Positions 61,894 to 64,000 of a stretch of 64,000 nt of DNA are shown piece by piece. The stretch lies in contig NZ_PYGF01000008.1 in NCBI RefSeq assembly GCF_003014575.1, forward strand, positions 79,273 through 143,272. Reading direction: 5' to 3'. Numbering within the stretch: position 1 is the stretch's first letter; every line of letters begins with the position of its first letter. Below the pieces are notes generated by a model. That model saw only the letters and a program-made list of their open reading frames with translations, was not told where the DNA came from and did not search any database. Position numbers and translations under genes: made by a program. The stretch comes from Cecembia rubra (GTDB taxonomy: Bacteria; Bacteroidota; Bacteroidia; Cytophagales; Cyclobacteriaceae).

Positions 61894-64000
61894 TTAATGA
61901 CGTATTGGGATAGAATAAGTGGCTTGAATAGGTTTGCCATCAATACTTAAACCTATCACTTCAATGATTTTTTCCCCAGGACTGTCATTGGTAAAGAACT
62001 CAAAGCTGAATGTTCCGGTTTCATTGTCCGTTACCACATATGGATCCCAAAATAAGGTGACTCTTTGATCAATTTCGGGTTTTTCTTCCGCTTGCTCATA
62101 GTTGAAAGGAATAAAGCTTGGAGGGAATCCAAATCCATCAATGATCAAATTGTTCAATCCAGGTGTGTTGCTTCCTAATAGAGGAGCTTGGGAAGGTCCT
62201 TGTTTCAGGTAAACTGCGATGACGCCATTTCTTCCTAAGTCTCCCATCATGGAGCTCATCCTACTTACCACTTCAATTCTATCGATATCATTGGGGTTTA
62301 CCGTAGCAATATTGTCAGCAGCCCTGATTCCAGCAGCAGAAGGCATCACTGCCCCATTGATCATTACCAAAGGTTCCATGGACAGGTTGGATGAAGTAGC
62401 ACCTCCTCTGATCCTGATTTCTAATGTGGTGGTGACATTCATGCCCGGTACTTGTGATTTGAGGCTCATCAACAGGTCAGTGATAGTGCCATTCCGGTTT
62501 AGATTTTCCCCCTTGATCACATAGTCTGCTCTTCCATAAATCGCCCTGTTACCACTGTCCTCTTTTTGACTTTCCACCGTCACTTGCTCCAATGGAATGG
62601 CTTCATCGCTAGTCGGCAATTTTTCAAAAATGGATTCATTGACTTTTGAAATTTTGGGAAACCTGAGGGATGCGGGCACAAAGAAGGGTGGATGCAGTCT
62701 TTCAACCAGTTCAAAGGAACCAAATGTTTTTCCTTTTTTATCCAAAGCCATGAAGGTAAACTCTAAGGGGCCATAATAGTCCATAGCTTCCAAGGTGAAT
62801 AGACCATCCTTATCGCTCTCCAAATCAAGCATGCCCTCGAAATTGTTGAAATAAACAGTGAATGGAGTAGCTGCTGGCCTTCCTTTTTCATTCAGAAATT
62901 TTCCTGAAACATTCCAATCTTTTTCAAGTGGGTATGTGAACTTCTCTGTAGTAATATTGGAAGGCACATCCTTGATTTGAAGTGTCTGGGCAATGGAATG
63001 ACGCTCTATAAGTTCAGGAGCAAATTTCCCATCTCTTACGGCAACCGAAAGACTAGTAGCCACCGGTCTTCCCTCTTTGTCCTTGATGGTCAGGCTGACT
63101 TTGACTTTTTCCCTTTTGCCATAGCTGTTTTCCGGAGTACTGAATCCAACAATAATATCCTCGGATTTCGCTTGGCTGATTTCTGATGCAGTGATACGCT
63201 CATAAGGACTCAAAACCGGTAAAGCCTGGACAAAATAGGTGTCCGGCCCGTAATTTCTGTTCCAGTTGGTATAGGCCCTGAGGTAATACGTTCTTTGGCT
63301 CAGGGTATCGGGAAGGAAAAGCTCCCCAAAAGCTTGTCCGTTTTCGATCTTGAACTTTTTCTGCAAGATCATGTCCCTTTCACCCGAGATCAGCTCTACA
63401 TATAGGATTTTGCTCAGCTCCCTTTTCAAATCCATAGTGGCATAGTTGAAATAAGCTTTGAAAAGTATCGGGTCACCTTGGTAATAAAACGCCCTGTCGG
63501 TATGCAAGAAAACCTTCTCCTGCATGCCATTGGCATCTCTGGCCACTTGGGTGTTGACACGCTCAGCTAAGTTGGGCTGATAATCCAAAGGGAGAAGGGT
63601 GGCTATTTTCCTTTTGTCCATGTCTCCCGAAAAAATCACATCTTTTTGGTTCAGAATCATCCCATTGGAATTGACCTGAACATAATTACCGTTCACTTCT
63701 ACCCAAGAAATGGGATAGGGGGCATCTTTATAAGTATTGACTGTACTGTAGCCTTTTTCATAATGGATTTCAATCCTTCCTTTCATGTAAATGCGGTACT
63801 CTCCCGGTCTTCTTCCTGCCTGGACCAGATTATCCGGTTTATAAGGGACTACTGACTTGCCCAGTTCATTGGCGAAAACATCGGAGCGTAGGTTCCTGCT
63901 TTCTGATCCTCCGGCCTTGTCTCCATAGAGGTAAAAACCTTCCTGATTGTGCTGGTTGACAATCATAGCCCGGAACATATTGGCGGGGGATTTCAGATAG
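61894..64000 (-). CDS. TonB-plug-domain protein with MG2-like domains, lacking a barrel (5' end outside window)
   Basis: The frame is open to 64000 (first in-frame ATG 63978 is internal by context), so the N-terminus lies beyond the window. At least 700 residues: an N-terminal beta region, an MG2-like domain (EKVFLHTDRAFYYQGDPI), two more beta domains (AQSDIIVGFSTP-like KSEDIIVGFSTPENSYG), a carboxypeptidase-regulatory-like segment, a TonB plug-like part (RNGTITDLLMSLKSQVPG, RIRGGATSSN, IDRIEVVSRMSSMMGD) and a final beta domain (YVVTDNETGTFSFEFFTND). No barrel follows the plug. Related large proteins in Bacteroidota accompany SusC-type receptors; function unknown. Confidence 0.8.
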   Translation of the reverse strand, partial: YLKSPANMFRAMIVNQHNQEGFYLYGDKAGGSESRNLRSDVFANELGKSVVPYKPDNLVQAGRRPGEYRIYMKGRIEIHYEKGYSTVNTYKDAPYPISWVEVNGNYVQVNSNGMILNQKDVIFSGDMDKRKIATLLPLDYQPNLAERVNTQVARDANGMQEKVFLHTDRAFYYQGDPILFKAYFNYATMDLKRELSKILYVELISGERDMILQKKFKIENGQAFGELFLPDTLSQRTYYLRAYTNWNRNYGPDTYFVQALPVLSPYERITASEISQAKSEDIIVGFSTPENSYGKREKVKVSLTIKDKEGRPVATSLSVAVRDGKFAPELIERHSIAQTLQIKDVPSNITTEKFTYPLEKDWNVSGKFLNEKGRPAATPFTVYFNNFEGMLDLESDKDGLFTLEAMDYYGPLEFTFMALDKKGKTFGSFELVERLHPPFFVPASLRFPKISKVNESIFEKLPTSDEAIPLEQVTVESQKEDSGNRAIYGRADYVIKGENLNRNGTITDLLMSLKSQVPGMNVTTTLEIRIRGGATSSNLSMEPLVMINGAVMPSAAGIRAADNIATVNPNDIDRIEVVSRMSSMMGDLGRNGVIAVYLKQGPSQAPLLGSNTPGLNNLIIDGFGFPPSFIPFNYEQAEEKPEIDQRVTLFWDPYVVTDNETGTFSFEFFTNDSPGEKIIEVIGLSIDGKPIQATYSIPIRH

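Overview
The window reads as chromosomal DNA of a Bacteroidota bacterium, most likely order Cytophagales and family Cyclobacteriaceae (Algoriphagus/Aquiflexum-like). This rests on the sprF-gldK-gldL-gldM-gldN gliding/type IX secretion locus, DUF4270, DUF4271, DUF4197 and DUF3810 family genes, an ATP synthase operon that stops after gamma, many lipoproteins with short signal peptides, and promoter-like TTG-N18-21-TAnnTTTG sequences typical of the phylum. The genus is an inference. I saw no tRNA, rRNA, CRISPR array, prophage or intact insertion sequence.

Layout. 1-2.5 kb: AT-rich, repeat-bearing DNA with two small envelope genes. 2.5-9.5 kb (minus strand): M14-like carboxypeptidase, glmS, a DUF4270 lipoprotein and a one-domain glycogen-synthase-like protein. 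9.7-12.6 kb (plus): panC, panD, a flippase-like membrane protein and a zinc metallopeptidase. 12.7-15 kb: acyl-CoA dehydrogenase and an AraC-type regulator. 15-19.2 kb (minus): three overlapping outer-membrane chaperone genes, two of them SurA/parvulin-like. 19.3-22.2 kb (minus): a partner-switching module (membrane SpoIIE-type phosphatase, STAS protein, RsbW-like kinase). 22.2-28.1 kb: DUF4197 lipoprotein, DciA-like protein, hemW, an Omp85-family protein, DUF4271 protein and hemD. 28.2-33.7 kb (plus): sprF, gldK, gldL, gldM, gldN. 33.7-40.6 kb (minus): uvrC, PBP1A and a sprE/porW-like lipoprotein. 40.7-47.7 kb (plus): M23 peptidase, bactofilin, then the F0F1 ATP synthase genes atpZ, a small membrane protein, atpB, E, F, H, A, G. 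47.7-52 kb: SGNH hydrolase, UbiA-like protein, ceramidase-like protein and purM. 52.4-56.6 kb (plus): metK, a metal-binding HMA protein, M16 peptidase, ispF and mnmD. 56.6-64 kb (minus): degenerate M23 protein, a two-gene accessory unit (small membrane protein plus lipoprotein), DUF3810 protein, NifU-like protein, a beta-barrel protein and the 3' part of a TonB-plug protein that runs off the right edge.

How the genes fit together. Much of the window serves the cell envelope: periplasmic chaperones, an Omp85 protein, the GldKLMN motor/ring plus SprF and SprE, peptidoglycan synthesis (GlmS precursor supply, PBP1A) and remodelling (M23 with bactofilin). Cofactor genes (panC/panD, hemD, hemW, nfu, metK, ispF) are spread between.

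The most unusual observation is an 11-base C tract at the 5' end of the lipoprotein gene at 57.8-59.1 kb. As written, an upstream ATG runs into a stop. With 12 or 9 C's the same ATG would read in frame into a complete lipoprotein signal peptide. This looks like a phase-variation switch controlling a lipoprotein of unknown function and a small membrane partner translated from an overlapping gene.
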